From positions 60,866 through 124,865 of the forward strand of contig JAIKXO010000039.1 in the NCBI GenBank assembly GCA_024684065.1: 64,000 nt of DNA, read 5' to 3'. Source of the DNA: Lachnospiraceae bacterium. GTDB taxonomy: Bacteria; Bacillota_A; Clostridia; Lachnospirales; Lachnospiraceae. Shown one piece after another: positions 29,501-38,110 of this stretch (position 1 is its first letter; each line of letters opens with the position of its first letter). A program made the position numbers and the translations under genes. The notes beneath the pieces are model-generated. The model worked only from the letters and a program-made list of their open reading frames with translations, had not been told where the DNA came from and ran no database searches.

Positions 29501-29792
29501 TTTCAACCTCAAGCTCCACCGGAAGTCCATGGGTATCCCAGCCGGCCTTTCTCGGTACCAGATAGCCCTTCATCGTCCTGTATCTAGGGATCATGTCCTT
29601 TATGACACGGGTCAGGACATGGCCTATGTGGGGCTTTCCATTGGCTGTCGGAGGCCCGTCATAAAACGTATAGGTCTCTCCCTCCTTACGGTTCTCCATG
29701 CTCTTTTCAAAAATACTGTTTTCCTTCCAGAATTCCTCGACCTCTTTCTCCCTGTCGACAAAGCCAAGGTCGGTTGATACTTTTTTGTACAT
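26547..29792 (-). CDS. ileS: Isoleucyl-tRNA synthetase, type 2-like
   Basis: Charges tRNA-Ile with isoleucine and edits mischarged valine. 1081 residues with the class I signatures PHIGH (in PPTANGKPHIGHVLTRVIKD) and KMSKS, the editing domain, and a zinc knuckle CSRCGTPLSSHEVAQGY. The length and the block after HGLPVELEVE are those of the type 2, eukaryote-like branch, which I know to be less sensitive to mupirocin than type 1; that trait is inferred here. Start ATG 29792 has GAGAGG upstream; an earlier in-frame codon adds 18 poor residues. The leader (29793-30013) shows no T-box (no TGGNACCGCG-like block). Confidence 0.96.
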   Translation of the reverse strand: MYKKVSTDLGFVDREKEVEEFWKENSIFEKSMENRKEGETYTFYDGPPTANGKPHIGHVLTRVIKDMIPRYRTMKGYLVPRKAGWDTHGLPVELEVETKLGLDGKEQIEEYGLEPFIEKCKESVWQYKGMWEDFSATVGFWADMDNPYVTYHDNFIESEWWALKEIWKKGLLYKGHKIVPYCSRCGTPLSSHEVAQGYWDVKERSATARFKVKSGSEFDINGEGKTYILAWTTTPWTLPSNVALCVNPKESYAIVKAIDDHYYIMAEALLESVIGKYATKEERDEHGDLIAKGEKFYEVLKTVTGRELEFTEYEPLYPVGDEKLNGKKCWYVICDDYVTLTEGTGVVHNAPAFGEDDYRMGKVYDLPFFQFVDTKGNMTDDTPFAGLFVKDADKEVLKDLAKRGLLLDAPVFVHSYPHCWRCDTPLIYYARESWFIKMTAVKDDLIKNNNTINWIPESIGKGRFGDWLENIQDWGISRNRYWGTPLNVWECEGCGHQESVGSREELYKLSGDEKAKTVEFHRPYIDEITGVCPKCGKTMKRVPEVIDCWFDSGAMPFAQHHYPFENEELFKEQFPAQFISEAVDQTRGWFYSLLAESTLLFNKAPYENVIVLGHVQDENGQKMSKSKGNAVDPFDALKTYGADAIRWYFYINSAPWLPNRFHGKAVTEGQRKFMGTLWNTYAFFVLYANIDGFDAGDHTLEYEKLTVMDKWILSKLNSVIKEVDEDLESYKIPEAARALQDFVDDLSNWYVRRSRERFWAKGMEQDKINAYMTLYTSLVEICKAAAPMVPFITEEIYQNIVRKEDAFKQSPEITDVNGTPVSIHLCDFPKVNESFIDKELEKNMDTVLKIVVMGRACRNTANIKNRQPIAKMYVKASGRLSDFYVDIIEDELNVKEVEFTEDVREFTSYTFKPQLKTVGPKYGKLLGKIREALSSLDGNEAMDELNDKGILSFDFGGDKAELSKDDLLIEMIQKEGYVTEGDNQITVVLDTNLTPELIEEGFVREIISKVQTMRKEAGFEVMDKIIVYEKGNEKIEEVINNNKEAIMKDVLAEDIVTGSIEGYEKEWNVNEEKVVFGVKKL

Positions 29793-29929
29793 TACTCTTC
29801 CTCTCGTTCTGTTTATGCTGTAATAACGGGCAAAACTGATCTTCATAAAGCGGCCGCACAGAGCAAAGGCAAAGCCTTATGATCCGCAGAATGATATCTC
29901 TTTTACTCATAAACCCTATATATCGTCTT

Positions 29930-30007
29930 CTGCACCGATTTACGAAGTAAATCGTGTGCTTAGGCACGAACTTCAGTTCGTGCCGATTCGATCCTTCGGA
30001 TCGAATC
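29930..30007. repeat. Triple-hairpin intergenic repeat, copy B
   Basis: Same layout as copy A at 18419: CGATTTAC/GTAAATCG, GGCACGAACT/AGTTCGTGCC, GATTCGATCC/GGATCGAATC. It fills most of the gap between the nicotinate phosphoribosyltransferase stop and the ileS leader and ends 6 bp before that stop. Confidence 0.82.
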
Positions 30008-30013
30008 ATTTCA

Positions 30014-31468
30014 TCATTCAGACCCCATCTCTGTCAGGAGCTTAAACTTGAGGTCATAAAGCTTCCTGGAAAGGTCCACATAGACCTTATGGGGGTTCTC
30101 AAACCTCATCGTCTCATCCCAGAGGGTTTCCTTTTCCTTCGTGCAGAAGTCCCTTATATCCATTGTTTCAGGCGATTCATAAACACATTCGCCGTTGATG
30201 AATACCGGGACCATCAGCTCCTTCAGCTCAAAATCCCCGGCAGGAAGCCTGGTCTTCTTCCAGGTCTCCTTCGGATCGAACAGAAGAAGCTCCTCATCTT
30301 CAGTAAACACCTCATCTTCAAGGCAGATAAGATCTGCCCTTAACTTCCCGGTGCCTTTATCATAAACCCTGTAGATCTTCTTATTACCGGGATTTGTCAC
30401 CTTTTCGCTGTTCTCCGAAACCTTTATCTTCGGAATGAACTTCCCGTCCTCTCCCATAACGGCGGAAAGCTTGTAAACGCCGCCAAACGCCGGATTGTCC
30501 TTGGAGGTGATCAGGTTTGTTCCGACACCCCAGGAGGTTATCCTTGCACCCTGCAGCTTAAGCGACTCTATCAGATATTCGTCCAGATCGTTGGAAGCTG
30601 AGATTATCGCATCCGTAAAGCCTTCCTCGTCGAGCATGACCCTGGCCTTTTTCGAAAGGTAGGCAAGGTCCCCGCTGTCAAGCCTGATACCGTAGCCTTT
30701 AAGTGTAAGGCCCTTGTCCCTCATTTCCTTAAATACCCTTATCGCATTGGGAATCCCCGATTTTAAGGTATCATAGGTGTCAACTAAGAGGATGCAGGCG
30801 TCGGGATAGAGATCCGCGTATGCCCTGAACGCCGTATATTCATCGGGAAAGCTCATGATCCAGCTGTGGGCGTGCGTCCCCTTGACCGGGACATTGAAAA
30901 GCTGTCCGCAGAGCACGTTCGAGGTTCCGATGCAGCCTCCGATGACCGCGGCTCTCGCCCCATAGATCCCGGCATCCGGTCCCTGAGCCCTCCTTAAGCC
31001 GAATTCCATGATCCCGTCTCCCCTGGCGGCGTAGCAGACCCTGGCGGCCTTGGTAGCTATAAGGCTCTGGTGGTTTACTATATTTAAAAGAGCCGTTTCA
31101 ATAAGCTGAGCCTCCATGATAGGAGCGATCACCTTGATAAGGGGCTCTCTCGGGAAGATCACCCTCCCCTCCTCTATGGCGTAAATATCTCCGGAAAACC
31201 TGAATTTTCCGAGATAATCAAGAAAATCCTCTTCAAATATCCTAAGAGACCTCAGATAATCTATATCCTCTTTTTCAAACCTGAGCTCCTTAATATATTT
31301 AATGACCTGTTCAAGGCCGGCGCATATCGAATATCCTCCCTGACAGGGATTATTCCTGTAAAAAAGATCAAAGATGACCTTCTTATTCTGCGCCTTATTC
31401 CTGAAATATCCCTGCATCATGGTAAGCTCATACAGGTCGGTCATTAATGTGAGATTCTGTCTGTCCAT
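30014..31468 (-). CDS. pncB: Nicotinate phosphoribosyltransferase
   Basis: Joins nicotinate and PRPP to form nicotinate mononucleotide in NAD salvage. 484 residues, normal length. Typical blocks: TDLYELTMMQGYF at the N-terminus, RRAQGPDAGIYGARAAVIGG, GTHAHSWIMSF with the histidine that is phosphorylated in the family, LLVDTYDT and GIRLDSGDLAYLSKKAR. Start ATG 31468 follows AAGGAGG by 4 bases. The gene before it (69 aa) ends 50 bp upstream on the same strand. The triple-hairpin repeat follows its stop. Confidence 0.95.
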   Translation of the reverse strand: MDRQNLTLMTDLYELTMMQGYFRNKAQNKKVIFDLFYRNNPCQGGYSICAGLEQVIKYIKELRFEKEDIDYLRSLRIFEEDFLDYLGKFRFSGDIYAIEEGRVIFPREPLIKVIAPIMEAQLIETALLNIVNHQSLIATKAARVCYAARGDGIMEFGLRRAQGPDAGIYGARAAVIGGCIGTSNVLCGQLFNVPVKGTHAHSWIMSFPDEYTAFRAYADLYPDACILLVDTYDTLKSGIPNAIRVFKEMRDKGLTLKGYGIRLDSGDLAYLSKKARVMLDEEGFTDAIISASNDLDEYLIESLKLQGARITSWGVGTNLITSKDNPAFGGVYKLSAVMGEDGKFIPKIKVSENSEKVTNPGNKKIYRVYDKGTGKLRADLICLEDEVFTEDEELLLFDPKETWKKTRLPAGDFELKELMVPVFINGECVYESPETMDIRDFCTKEKETLWDETMRFENPHKVYVDLSRKLYDLKFKLLTEMGSE

Positions 31469-31518
31469 CAATCCTCCTTCCGGGATAAAGCAAGCTGTTT
31501 TGCCCTGCCGAATAAATG

Positions 31519-31728
31519 CTACTCGGTATCACCTGTATCAACGGTAACATTGCAAAAATCCGCGCTTGCAAAAGGGCTTCCGATATCACATCTTCCGTGG
31601 TGATGGACTTCTTTTACGAAATCCTCCCTCTCGGTCTCGACCCTGTGAACCCCGATGCGGCTTACACCGCTTTCCGTCTTTTCATCAAGCATCGCTATAA
31701 CTTCTTCTATTTCTTTATCCGTAGGCAT
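31519..31728 (-). CDS. Small conserved protein with a GRCDIGSPF motif
   Basis: 69 residues starting MPTDKEIEEVIAMLDEK, with HHHGRCDIGSPFASADFCN near the C-terminus. AAGGAG stands eight bases before the ATG. I have an impression of similar small proteins in Lachnospiraceae but know no function. The His, Cys and Asp cluster could bind metal; the leader-like acidic N-terminus might suggest a modified peptide, but no maturation enzyme is nearby. It probably shares a transcript with pncB. Confidence 0.7.
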   Translation of the reverse strand: MPTDKEIEEVIAMLDEKTESGVSRIGVHRVETEREDFVKEVHHHGRCDIGSPFASADFCNVTVDTGDTE

Positions 31729-31964
31729 ATCTTGCGCTCCTTCGTATGAAATACTATCATAAAAGATACCCGGTCGTTTCCAGAAAACATAATACTGACA
31801 AAAGTACCTGTACATTATATTTGCGAGTGGCGGGAATTACAAGTATTTTTATTGAATACAGGCGCTCCTTAGCTGATCTTTATACCGTTTTTATCATAAA
31901 AAAGGCTTTGCATCGGGAAAGACGCCTGCCTCAGCCTTATCGTACTATTTGCCGTACAATTCAA

Positions 31965-32001
31965 AAAGGGACGTCTATACATAAGAAATAACCGTCCCCT
32001 T
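31965..32001. repeat. Palindrome with a GGGACGGTT-type core
   Basis: AAAAGGGACG and CCGTCCCCTTT form an inverted repeat 5 bp before foldback copy 1. The ACCGTCCCC core recurs in the palindrome before the reverse transcriptase gene (47157-47219). Confidence 0.6.
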
Positions 32002-32005
32002 TACC

Positions 32006-32351
32006 CAATGCCATTTCAGTTAAGCTTGAAAGCTGTTGATTGGATACTTCGAAAGAGACCGATATTACCCCTCAGACGAAGCAACGTTCCGAAGAGCTAG
32101 TCCACGAATTCCTAAGACGCATAATGAAGGATTGCGATGCAATCCTTTTATGTGAGATTTTCAAGAAAATCTCACGCGACCCATCTTCGATGGGAATCGC
32201 AGGTAAGAGCCCTCGCGCCTAAGGAATTCGGGACGGATCTCTTCTTTGTCGCAAGTTTTCTTAAGAAAACTTGTGACTTAACTAAAAACGCTTCTTCATT
32301 GTCTGAGGGGCAATATGGTTCCTTCTCGTATCCAAAAACTATATAGTAGCT
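32006..32351. repeat. Foldback element copy 1 (structured repeat, possible ncRNA or MITE)
   Basis: About 346 bp, most of which recurs at 40585-40911. The 5' part (GGATACTTCG ... TTACCCCTCAGAC) is nearly the reverse complement of the 3' part (GTCTGAGGGGCAA ... CTCGTATCC), and CGAATTCCTAAG pairs with CTAAGGAATTCG further in, so the whole element can fold on itself. Inside are hairpins GGATTG/CAATCC, GTGAGATTTTC/GAAAATCTCAC and CCCATC/GATGGG. Copy 1 has an extra hairpin, CAAGTTTTCTT/AAGAAAACTTG. No frame in it looks coding. It fills most of the gap between the 69-aa gene and the HD-GYP gene. Confidence 0.85.
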
Positions 32352-32370
32352 ATATGTTAATCCCTTCTGA

Positions 32371-33471
32371 CTAATAAATGATGATATTTGCACAGTTCAT
32401 GTCATGGGAAAGGTCATACAGCTTCCCGCTTTTGATGCCGACCACTGAAGGACGCATCGGATATCCCGGATCATTTTTTACGACCTTGGCGTATTCTCCG
32501 TTTGACAGCTCAACAACAGAATCTACCGGAAAGAGGATCACGGAGCTTATAAAGCTTTTCATGACATTAATATCCAGATCCCAGGAAGTTGCCAATACCA
32601 TTTCCATGGCTGTTCTTCTGGAGTATGCCTGTTTATAAGGGCGGTCCGTCACCAGGGCATCATAGATATCGGCTATGGATATGATCTTCGCAAAAAGATG
32701 GATCTGATCATTTTTCAGGCCGAAGGGATAACCGTCGCCCACATTCCTTTCATGATGCTGCAAAACCCCGGAAAGCACGGCATTTGAGAAATATCCCCTC
32801 TGTTTAAGGATACTGTATCCGAAAAACGAATGCTTCTTCATTTTCTCAAATTCATCATCCGTAAGTTTTGAAGGCTTATTCAGTATCTCGGCCGGGATCC
32901 TTGCCTTTCCGATATCATGTAAAAGCCCCGCGACTCCCAGGTCATGAAGCACCGCATTCGGCAGTCCGTACTGCTTTCCGATGATTATGGCTATGGTCGC
33001 GACATCCACGCTGTGCTTGAATGTATACTCGTCGCTCACCCTGAGCATGTTCACGTCGATCGCGATCGCATTATTCTTTGAGATCATATCCACCAGCTCA
33101 TCCGCTATGTTGTTGGTGGCATCCACAAAGCCTTCGGATTCCGTATTGTCAAACAGGTACCGTATCCCTTCCCCGACGCGCTTCTTGACGCTCTCTGTAA
33201 GCCTGACCTTGGAGCGGTCGTCTATGCGGTTTTTTTCTATGACCTTTTTTGTGAATGTCGGGATCTGTATTTCCCTGAGCTCTTCTTCATCGATCTCACC
33301 CTCAACGATAAAGACACCTTTTATCCCTTTTTCCCGGATATAATCGATCTGAAAATCATCGAGGAAGGTTCCTCTCTTGACCATGTCCCGTCCGGTGGCA
33401 TCAACGATCGACTGATCGATCCTCATGCCCGGCTGAAGGATCCTGGCACTCACAAATCTTCTCTTCTGCAT
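32371..33471 (-). CDS. HD-GYP domain cyclic-di-GMP phosphodiesterase
   Basis: Predicted to hydrolyse c-di-GMP. 366 residues: an N-terminal DUF3391-like region (residues 1-100) and an HD-GYP domain with GLLHDIGKARIP (HD pair), KKHSFFGYSIL, LQHHERNVGDGYPFGL (the GYP motif is intact) and IADIYDALVTDRPYK. No membrane segment or receiver domain is present, so it acts in the cytosol and its input is unknown. Start ATG 33471 follows GGAG by 7 bases. It lies 27 bp after the zinc-ribbon protein gene, so the two probably form an operon. Confidence 0.93.
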   Translation of the reverse strand: MQKRRFVSARILQPGMRIDQSIVDATGRDMVKRGTFLDDFQIDYIREKGIKGVFIVEGEIDEEELREIQIPTFTKKVIEKNRIDDRSKVRLTESVKKRVGEGIRYLFDNTESEGFVDATNNIADELVDMISKNNAIAIDVNMLRVSDEYTFKHSVDVATIAIIIGKQYGLPNAVLHDLGVAGLLHDIGKARIPAEILNKPSKLTDDEFEKMKKHSFFGYSILKQRGYFSNAVLSGVLQHHERNVGDGYPFGLKNDQIHLFAKIISIADIYDALVTDRPYKQAYSRRTAMEMVLATSWDLDINVMKSFISSVILFPVDSVVELSNGEYAKVVKNDPGYPMRPSVVGIKSGKLYDLSHDMNCANIIIY

Positions 33472-33498
33472 CAATCCACTCCTGCCGGCGCCCCGTAC

Positions 33499-35454
33499 TT
33501 AATAATCCTCAAGAAATTTCAGAAAATCATCATATTCACGAAGCTCATCGGGTTTTTTGCTTTCTGACTCGGGAAAAACCCTGTTAAGGTTTGAATAATA
33601 CTCATCCTTTGTCACCGTCTTACCGTCCCAGTCATATATTTCATCGCCCGTGTCATAATCATAACCGATATTACCTGAAGCAATATGCTTAAACTCTCCA
33701 TTCTCAAGCTTTATGATATCCTCGGAGGTAAAGCCTATTCCGGCAACCGCGTCAAACAGCCCGCTTCCCGCGATATAAGACGTGTAAAATCCCGCGTCCT
33801 CTTCCTTAAGCTCCTCTTCATGCCAGGTCAGGATACGCTGTCCAATGACGGTATCGGATGTAGATAAGATCAGCTCAGGTATATCATCATCGTCAAGATA
33901 GATAAGCTGATACTGATACATTAAGGCAGAATCCGACGGAAACCCTTCATTTCCCGCTTCTCCTTTAAGGTAAGCCAGATAAGCGGACTTCCAGTCAGGG
34001 AAATATGACTTCTCTTTTTCAGCCTCCGGCTCTTGTGCGGCCGGCTCTTTTGCAGGTGCTTCCTCCGCGGGTGCTTCCGCTGCGGGTGCCTCCGCTGCGG
34101 GCATATTCTCCGAAGGACTCTCTTCGGAAGCTTCGCTCAGCTCTCCGGCAAGACCGGACGGGGCAGTCTCATCTTCTTCCGCCTCCCCGCTTTTTTTGCC
34201 CGGTACATGCACCCTGGCACCCCTTTCGGGAATAAGCCGTATATTATCCAGGCTGTCGGTATTATAAACCGCGTCACCACACTCCGCATACCCTTTCTCA
34301 TCCACGGTAATGTTTCCGAGCCAGTTATCGGATTGTATATCACCCGAGGATCTCCGGGCGTCACAGTATACTCCGAGCTTCGTGTCCGTAAACCTGTACT
34401 CCCCGGAAACAGGGCTCAGTTTGATATAATAGGCAAGCGCTATTTCCCCGTCGTTGTCAGGCCCGAAAAATGACGTTGAATAAAGGTCTATATAATCCCT
34501 CACATTCTCTTTCGTAAGAGGGATCCCGATATCCTTTCCGCAGTTTACGCAGATCCCGTCAGAATCCCTTACAATCTCGTGATAACGATAGTTCGGCCTC
34601 GTTTCGCCACAGGATTCGCATACCTTTTCCCGATCACAGGACGGCTCAATCCATTTATGCTTATGCCCGCCCTTTCCGGATCCCGACACATCGTATGTCG
34701 GCTCAAAGTATACGTAAAACTCTTCCGTATCCTCTTTATAAAAATTCCCGTTATTCACATGGACCTCGGCAAACACATCGTCCTTCGTGTAATATGTATA
34801 ATACCCGTTCACGGGATCCTCATCCGCCTGATACGGTATCCCGAATGCCCCGCACACATCCTCCGTATCCTGGGATCCCTTCAGTGTGTAAGTGACACGG
34901 CAGAGCTTATCATCTGTAAAATCATAACTGACAAAATCCGCAGCGGAAGCAATCTCCTTTCCGAAAAGATCTGAGAACTCATCATACTGACTGTCGTCAA
35001 CCCCTATGCCGACTCCCCCCAGGCTATGAAGGGTCTCAAAATATTTGCTCAGGATTTTTTCAACTTTATCATCGCTCATTCCGAATCTGATCCCTTTTCC
35101 GCAGTAAGGATCAGAACCCCGAGCCGCAAATACCGCAATGAGAACGATAACTACAAGTGCCACGCCGATAAGGACAGGCTTAAGCGGGAGCTTTAGGGCC
35201 GGTCTGTCCGGCTTCCCATCTCTGTCTGCTTTTTTCCGTTTCGGTTTTTTTTCGGATTCAGGCAGATCAGTAGCATCAAACTTAAAGGCGGGTTCTTTAT
35301 CCGCCGTATCTGCGTGAGCGTAAGCTTCCACGCCCTCTTCGGGATTTTCGGGGAAAACCTCCGGATCTATCTGTATGCTCTGAAGGCTCTGCCCGCAATG
35401 GTTGCAGAATCTGCTTCCTTCCCTTAATTCCTTACCGCATTTCGGACAAAACAT
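33499..35454 (-). CDS. Zinc-ribbon, single-pass membrane protein with extracytoplasmic domain
   Basis: 651 residues. An N-terminal zinc ribbon (C3, C6, C17, C20) is followed by an acidic linker, a basic patch (KKPKRKKADR), one membrane segment (about 92-112, PVLIGVALVVIVLIAVFAA) and a large outer part. The outer part has four further Cys pairs (VCESCGE, ICVNCGK), an Ala/Pro/Glu repeat linker and a C-terminal domain with YLDDDDIPELILST, a motif I also see in the beta-helix protein (DLNGDGTDELIIGT). Function is unknown; the build suggests surface sensing or binding. AAGGAG precedes the ATG by 8 bases. Confidence 0.85.
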   Translation of the reverse strand: MFCPKCGKELREGSRFCNHCGQSLQSIQIDPEVFPENPEEGVEAYAHADTADKEPAFKFDATDLPESEKKPKRKKADRDGKPDRPALKLPLKPVLIGVALVVIVLIAVFAARGSDPYCGKGIRFGMSDDKVEKILSKYFETLHSLGGVGIGVDDSQYDEFSDLFGKEIASAADFVSYDFTDDKLCRVTYTLKGSQDTEDVCGAFGIPYQADEDPVNGYYTYYTKDDVFAEVHVNNGNFYKEDTEEFYVYFEPTYDVSGSGKGGHKHKWIEPSCDREKVCESCGETRPNYRYHEIVRDSDGICVNCGKDIGIPLTKENVRDYIDLYSTSFFGPDNDGEIALAYYIKLSPVSGEYRFTDTKLGVYCDARRSSGDIQSDNWLGNITVDEKGYAECGDAVYNTDSLDNIRLIPERGARVHVPGKKSGEAEEDETAPSGLAGELSEASEESPSENMPAAEAPAAEAPAEEAPAKEPAAQEPEAEKEKSYFPDWKSAYLAYLKGEAGNEGFPSDSALMYQYQLIYLDDDDIPELILSTSDTVIGQRILTWHEEELKEEDAGFYTSYIAGSGLFDAVAGIGFTSEDIIKLENGEFKHIASGNIGYDYDTGDEIYDWDGKTVTKDEYYSNLNRVFPESESKKPDELREYDDFLKFLEDY

Positions 35455-35669
35455 AGCTGGTCTCCTTTATTTAATATTTAAAGGAATTTTATTCCCTGTA
35501 AAGTGAGGGGTTTCTTTCCCTGCCGGTCTATTTCTGTAACGCGATAAATACCTGTGTTTCATGAGATCATCCGGACAATATCTATCCCGGTAATGATAGC
35601 AAAGAAGGCTTCTTAATTCAAGCCTTCCCCTGTTCTTCACCCTGAGTTTTTCTGCGCCCGGGAAATGCA

Positions 35670-36557
35670 TTATAAGGTGTTTCCGTGCTCATGGTCGCTT
35701 CCCACGAACAGTGCCCTGTACTCTCCGGGCGCCATACCCTTCTCTTCGCGGAAGACCCTGTTGAAGCTCGGGATGCTCTGGAATCCCGAAAGCATCGCCA
35801 CCTCGGTGAGCGTCCTGCCATCCTGCGCAAGGAGCTCAGAAGCCTTTTCAAGCCTTATCATATTCAGCCATTTATTGTAATTCATGCCTGTCACGGTCTT
35901 AAATATCCTCGAGAAATAATCCCTGCTTATCCCGGCTCTTTCAGCCATCGCTCCCTGTGACAGGTCGTCCGCGGTCAGGTTGTTCTTGATATAATCGGTA
36001 ACCGTTATCATGCGTTTCATGACATCGTTGGTATAACCGGACTGAGTCTCATCCTTAAGCTCCGGATCAAGCTCCTTCCTGTGCTCTGATAAAGTAAGCA
36101 TAAATTCCATAAGAAGCATGCAGCATCTTATTTCCCGGTCCAATCCATCCGAAAAAAAGATCTCTTTCATGTTTTCCGTTATGGCTTTCAGCCTGGAAAT
36201 AAGGTCAGGATGTGTATTCACACAGATGATATGCAGACTGCTGTACATATGCATGATCCTGCGAAGATCAAAAAGAGAATTCATAAACGCGTTGGAAAAC
36301 TGTATGATAAGCGAATTTTCCCTGTCCGCGTCGATGATCGCATGCATCTCCATTGGCCACACAAGCACAAAATCATCCGGTGCCAGCTCATATGTGTTCC
36401 TTCCTACGGTATATATATTCGGACCTTTTGGACCCACAAGCAGTATCTCCCCGTAGGAGTGCCAGTGCATCTTATAGCTCCTTTCCTTATAGCCCGTGGA
36501 CATATTGAACGCGCTCACATGGTCAAAATCATATATTTCGTATGTACTGTAATCCAT
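35670..36557 (-). CDS. AraC-family transcriptional regulator
   Basis: 295 residues. The N-terminal cupin-like sensing domain (HWHSYGEILLVGPKG, PDDFVLVWPMEMHA) and the C-terminal double helix-turn-helix (LSQGAMAERAGISRDYFSRIF and VAMLSGFQSIPSFNRVFREEKG) are complete. It is divergent from the MATE gene at 36703 across 145 bp, so it may control that pump, probably in response to a small ligand. AAAGGA lies seven bases before the ATG. Confidence 0.93.
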   Translation of the reverse strand: MDYSTYEIYDFDHVSAFNMSTGYKERSYKMHWHSYGEILLVGPKGPNIYTVGRNTYELAPDDFVLVWPMEMHAIIDADRENSLIIQFSNAFMNSLFDLRRIMHMYSSLHIICVNTHPDLISRLKAITENMKEIFFSDGLDREIRCCMLLMEFMLTLSEHRKELDPELKDETQSGYTNDVMKRMITVTDYIKNNLTADDLSQGAMAERAGISRDYFSRIFKTVTGMNYNKWLNMIRLEKASELLAQDGRTLTEVAMLSGFQSIPSFNRVFREEKGMAPGEYRALFVGSDHEHGNTL

Positions 36558-36702
36558 TTTGGTTTCCTTTAAAAAACTTCCTTAAAATAATCTGAAATGT
36601 CAAAAAATGATAATCTGCAGGTCGATTCCTGAGAGGGTTTTTCAATGATCAGATATTATAATCCTCTTTACAATTCCGATACAGGATAAGGAGATGATCG
36701 AT

Positions 36703-38091
36703 GTGAAAAGCAATATAACAGATATGACCCAGGGAAGCCCCGCAAGGCACATCCTGTTATTTGCGGTACCCACCCTTATAGGCAACGTCTTTCAGCAGAT
36801 ATACAATCTTGCCGATTCGATCATAGTAGGCCGGTTTTTAGGCTCAAACGCATTTGCGGCCGTAGGCGCGACCTCTTCGATCACCTTCCTCTTCTTCGCT
36901 CTCTGCAACGGCATAGGAAGCGGCGGAGGTATCGTTGCTTCCCAGTATTACGGCGCCCGTGAGGATGATAACGTTAAAAAGTGTATCGCGAATACAGGTC
37001 TTATCATGCTCATCATCCCGCTTTTGTTCGGTCTGTCGGGATTTCTCCTTGCCCCGGCCCTGTTAAGGCTTTTAAACACCCCTGCCCTTATCATAGATGA
37101 TGCGGTCCTCTATGTCCGTTATATGTGCGTAGGACTTTTGTTTGTATCGTTATATAACTACCTCGCTTCCATGCTGAAAGCGCTCGGGGATTCAAAAACT
37201 CCACTGTACTTCCTTATTATTTCGACCGTTATCAATGTTATCCTTGATATATTTTTTATCTGTGTCCTTGAGCTCGGAATCAAAGGAGCGGCGCTTGCAA
37301 CCGTTTTCTCCCAGTTTATCTCAATCCTGCTGTGCGCGATACACGCCTACAGGACCAACATGTATTTCCGGCTCAAAAAGGAGGATCTTTCCATCACGCT
37401 TAAGATGACGTACCGGATAGTCCGCCTCGGCGTTCCGATGTCGATACAGTTCGCTCTTATCGCCATTTCATCAATGGCTCTCCAGCGTGTCGTCAATTCC
37501 TTCGGTACCGTCGTGGTCGCTGCCTTTACCGCCACAAACAGGATCGAGCAGCTCATACACCAGCCCTATATGACTCTTGCGGCTTCGCTTGCGACATTCA
37601 GCGGACAGAACTTTGGCGCAAAGAGAAACGACCGGGTTTATTCGGGATACCGGACAGGCCTTATCATTATGACGTCCCTTACCGCTTTTCTCATGCTCGC
37701 GATGCAGCTGTTCGGAAGCTCCATAGCCGGCCTTTTCGTCTCCGACGGGGAGGTTATCACGCTCGCCTCAAAGGGACTTAAGATAACGAGCCTGTTTTAC
37801 TTTGCCCTCGGAATGATATATGTTATCAGGGGCGTGCTCACGGGCATAGGCGATGCTTTCTTTTCCCTGTTCAACGGCATAGTGGAGGTTATCGGAAGGT
37901 TCACGATCCCCGTTTTCCTTACCGCGTATCTCGGCTACGGCGAGATGGGAATATGGCTGTCCTCGGGCATAGTATGGTTTTTGAGCGGGTTTACGGCATG
38001 GATCAGATATTTAACCTATTTCCGCAGCAGGATCGAGGTTCCCGGAAAACATTTCTTTCGTTATTCGTTAGCCGGGAAACGCCCTCTTTAA
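36703..38091 (+). CDS. MATE-family multidrug/solute efflux protein
   Basis: A 12-segment membrane antiporter of the MATE (DinF/NorM-like) family, which exports cationic drugs or metabolites using a Na+ or H+ gradient. 462 residues from GTG 36703, which has AAGGAG nine bases upstream; the ATG at 36694 directly touches the binding site and is less likely. Family blocks: PTLIGNVFQQIYNLADSIIVG near the N-terminus and LAASLATFSGQNFGAKR in the second half. The flanking AraC regulator is its probable controller. The substrate cannot be told from sequence. Confidence 0.93.
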   Translation: MKSNITDMTQGSPARHILLFAVPTLIGNVFQQIYNLADSIIVGRFLGSNAFAAVGATSSITFLFFALCNGIGSGGGIVASQYYGAREDDNVKKCIANTGLIMLIIPLLFGLSGFLLAPALLRLLNTPALIIDDAVLYVRYMCVGLLFVSLYNYLASMLKALGDSKTPLYFLIISTVINVILDIFFICVLELGIKGAALATVFSQFISILLCAIHAYRTNMYFRLKKEDLSITLKMTYRIVRLGVPMSIQFALIAISSMALQRVVNSFGTVVVAAFTATNRIEQLIHQPYMTLAASLATFSGQNFGAKRNDRVYSGYRTGLIIMTSLTAFLMLAMQLFGSSIAGLFVSDGEVITLASKGLKITSLFYFALGMIYVIRGVLTGIGDAFFSLFNGIVEVIGRFTIPVFLTAYLGYGEMGIWLSSGIVWFLSGFTAWIRYLTYFRSRIEVPGKHFFRYSLAGKRPL

Positions 38092-38110
38092 CGGGCCCGC
38101 GACCTGCAGA

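Noticed and set aside
29793..30013. T-box riboswitch before ileS
   Set aside because: No specifier loop, no TGGNACCGCG block and no antiterminator; the space is mostly the triple-hairpin repeat.
32006..32351. Protein-coding reading of the foldback element (a 60-codon frame is present in both copies)
   Set aside because: No ribosome binding site, and the changes between copies fit base pairing rather than codon positions; indels between copies do not respect the frame.
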